From: Collinsella sp.
GTDB lineage: Bacteria > Actinomycetota > Coriobacteriia > Coriobacteriales > Coriobacteriaceae
Direction of reading: 5' to 3'
Length of the DNA: 15,013 bases
NCBI GenBank assembly: GCA_019414465.1
Contig: DXLY01000045.1
Location: 1-15,013, forward strand
Positions within the stretch are counted from its first letter, which is position 1; each line of letters begins with the position of its first letter. Made by a program: the position numbers and the translations under genes. Shown here in pieces: positions 13,624 through 15,013 of this stretch. Below the pieces are notes generated by a model. It saw nothing but the letters and a program-made list of their open reading frames with translations, was not told where the DNA came from and did not search any database.

Positions 13624-14121
13624 ATGTTCACTAAAGTCCTAAGGTCTTTTGGTATGCGTGGTCGAGTCCTTACGCTGGATGCTCCCATCTCGGGCGACGT
13701 CATTCCGCTTTCCGAGGTAAACGACCAGACATTTGCCACCGGCCTTTTGGGCCAGGGCGTGGCGATTCAGCCTACCGGCACGCGTGTGATTGCACCGGCT
13801 GATGCCAAGGTCGAGGCCATTTTTCCCACGGGACACGCTGTTGCGCTTAACACGGTCGATGGCTTGGACGTGCTCATCCACGTTGGTTTGGACACTGTTC
13901 AGCTTGAGGGCAAGCACTTTACCGTACATGCGCAAGTGGGTGACATCGTCCATAAGGGCGATGTGCTCATTGAGTTCGATCGCGAGGCAATTGCTGCCGA
14001 GGGCTATGATGTGACGGTTCCCATCTTGGTGTGCAACTCCGTTGAGTTCTCGAGCATCAAGGGCTCCGTTGGCGTGCATGTCGAAGAGATGGACCAGCTC
14101 ATCGTTGCTCGCGAGCGCTAG
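13624..14121 (+). CDS. PTS EIIA component, glucose family (single domain)
   Basis: A 165-residue cytoplasmic phosphocarrier that takes phosphate from HPr and passes it to a sugar-specific EIIB. The fold signature of EIIA-Glc is clear: APISGDVIPLSEVNDQTFA near the N-terminus, IAPADAKVEAIFPTGHAVAL in the middle, and DVLIHVGLDTVQLEG. His86 in LIHVG corresponds to the phosphorylated His90 of E. coli EIIA-Glc, and His71 in TGH to the supporting His75. ATG at 13624 is chosen because GAGGGGGA lies just upstream; the ATG at 13603 gives a poor extra N-terminus. No EIIB or EIIC domain is fused or adjacent, so it must serve permeases encoded elsewhere. It lies upstream of nagB, in keeping with sugar or amino-sugar uptake. 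A regulatory role like Crr is possible but unproven. Confidence 0.92.
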   Translation: MFTKVLRSFGMRGRVLTLDAPISGDVIPLSEVNDQTFATGLLGQGVAIQPTGTRVIAPADAKVEAIFPTGHAVALNTVDGLDVLIHVGLDTVQLEGKHFTVHAQVGDIVHKGDVLIEFDREAIAAEGYDVTVPILVCNSVEFSSIKGSVGVHVEEMDQLIVARER

Positions 14122-14143
14122 CAAGTACACGTGGCCATTAGCC

Positions 14144-14149
14144 TACAAT
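14144..14149 (+). promoter_or_regulatory. Candidate -10 box upstream of nagB
   Basis: TACAAT matches the -10 consensus at five of six positions. No good -35 is present, which could mean activator dependence. A transcript from here would carry a ~240-base leader. Confidence 0.35.
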
Positions 14150-14161
14150 TCAAACACGTTT

Positions 14162-14195
14162 ACGGAGGGCGCCCTTGAAAGAGGACGCCCTCCGT
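14162..14195. terminator. Hairpin after the EIIA gene, terminator or leader stem
   Basis: ACGGAGGGCG (14162-14171) pairs perfectly with CGCCCTCCGT (14186-14195). There is no T-tract after it on the plus strand, so it may be a terminator for the EIIA gene or the first stem of the nagB leader. Confidence 0.5.
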
Positions 14196-14393
14196 GGCAA
14201 GATGGGATTTGTCCGAAGCTAAACGGCTTCGGGTCACCGTGGACGGGCAGGGGCCTCGACGCGGCTAGACACGAGACACATACATTACGCGACCTCGCCC
14301 TGGTGGCCGCACACGTTGGTTGCGGCCGACGCGGGCCGCGGGCAAGTGCTTGTAAGGGGAGCCTTGCCTCTCTTGTACGAGAAAGGACGCGTA
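14196..14393 (+). promoter_or_regulatory. Hairpin-rich leader of nagB
   Basis: The ~200 bases before nagB hold several stems: CCGAAGC/GCTTCGG (14213-14219, 14226-14232), an alternative GTCC/GGAC pairing around it (14211-14214, 14241-14244), GGCCGCA/TGCGGCC (14305-14311, 14321-14327) and GGCAAG/CTTGCC (14341-14346, 14363-14368). No gene is seen. It does not match a riboswitch I can name; the last stem lies close enough to the ribosome site to influence it. Confidence 0.4.
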
Positions 14394-15013
14394 ATGAAGA
14401 TCATTAAAGCTAAAGACTACGAGGATATGAGCCGCAAGGCCGCCAATATCATCTCGGCGCAGGTTATCCTCAAGCCCGACTGTGTGCTGGGCCTTGCCAC
14501 CGGCTCCACCCCGATCGGTGCCTACAAGCAGCTCGCTGCTTGGTACGAGAAGGGCGACGTCGACTTTGCCGAGGTCAGCACCTACAACTTGGACGAGTAT
14601 CGCGGCCTTTCGCACGACGATCCCCAGAGCTATCACTACTTTATGCGTGAGAACTTCTTCGATCACATCAACATCGACCTGAACAACACGCATGTGCCCG
14701 ACGGTTCCAACCCCGACGCCGCCGCTGCCTGCTCTGAGTACGACAAGATCGTCGCCGCCGCCGGTTACCCGGATCTGCAGCTGCTCGGCATTGGCAACAA
14801 CGGCCACATCGGCTTCAACGAGCCCGATGACCACTTCTCCAAGGGCACGCACTGCGTCGACCTCACCGAGAGCACCATTCAGGCCAACAGCCGCCTGTTC
14901 GACAGCATCGACGACGTTCCCCGTCAGGCCTACACCATGGGCACCCAGACCATCATGTATGCCCGCATGATCCTGGTCGTCGCCAACGGCGAGGCCAAGG
15001 CTCAGGCCGTGCA
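14394..15013 (+). CDS. nagB: Glucosamine-6-phosphate deaminase (cut by window end)
   Basis: The first 206 residues of NagB are present; the frame runs off the right edge without a stop. NagB turns glucosamine-6-phosphate into fructose-6-phosphate and ammonia, feeding amino sugars (for example from mucin or peptidoglycan) to glycolysis. Visible motifs are the phosphate loop LGLATGSTPIGAY, NLDEY with Asp67 (catalytic base, Asp72 in E. coli), and GIGNNGHIGFNEP with His138 and Glu143. The E. coli Asp141 position is Asn136, a change I recall in Gram-positive NagB proteins. ATG at 14394 has AAAGGA seven bases upstream. Its substrate is shared with GlmM, so tight control through the long leader would make sense. 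Confidence 0.96.
   Translation, partial: MKIIKAKDYEDMSRKAANIISAQVILKPDCVLGLATGSTPIGAYKQLAAWYEKGDVDFAEVSTYNLDEYRGLSHDDPQSYHYFMRENFFDHINIDLNNTHVPDGSNPDAAAACSEYDKIVAAAGYPDLQLLGIGNNGHIGFNEPDDHFSKGTHCVDLTESTIQANSRLFDSIDDVPRQAYTMGTQTIMYARMILVVANGEAKAQAV

Overview
The window is high-GC actinobacterial DNA and reads as a chromosome segment from the Coriobacteriia, most likely Collinsella or a close relative. This is inferred from codon use, from rplM-rpsI followed by glmM, from the DUF6110/P-type ATPase pair and from the tmRNA. No species can be proven by eye. It mixes core genes with a more variable middle.

Left part (1-5000): two terminators and a perfect interspersed palindrome precede an AraC-family regulator on the minus strand. 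This regulator is divergent from two back-to-back half-size ABC exporter-type genes that should form a heterodimer, an arrangement reminiscent of siderophore or metal ABC loci. A second, decayed copy of the same palindrome closes the ABC operon. Metal-linked operon (4997-7570): a promoter with a perfect -35 box and a 20-bp dyad operator precedes a small DUF6110 protein and a P1B-like ATPase. The ATPase's TM4 metal site reads DYSC instead of CPC. A strong terminator follows.

Variable middle (7571-10213): a ribbon-helix-helix antitoxin / PIN toxin pair with a GCTAGC-based operator, a bidirectional terminator, an unrecognised 144-residue gene on the minus strand, and the tmRNA gene ssrA with its tag reading frame and terminator. 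A 564-bp gene-free stretch follows, with two kinds of repeat. One is a 52-bp direct repeat carrying an inverted copy of the tmRNA T-arm. The other is an array of seven 14-bp sites in alternating orientation, spaced exactly 30 and 32 bp apart.

Right part (10214-15013): a patatin-like lipase, the rplM-rpsI ribosomal protein operon with a folded leader, glmM, a single-domain PTS EIIA of the glucose type, and the start of nagB behind a long hairpin-rich leader. GlmM (hexosamine phosphates toward the cell wall), the EIIA (sugar uptake) and NagB (glucosamine-6-phosphate to fructose-6-phosphate) are linked through amino-sugar metabolism.

The most unusual structures are the alternating 62-bp dyad array and the inverted tmRNA-derived repeats after ssrA, the non-canonical P1B ATPase with its operator, and the palindrome copies bracketing the AraC/ABC module.
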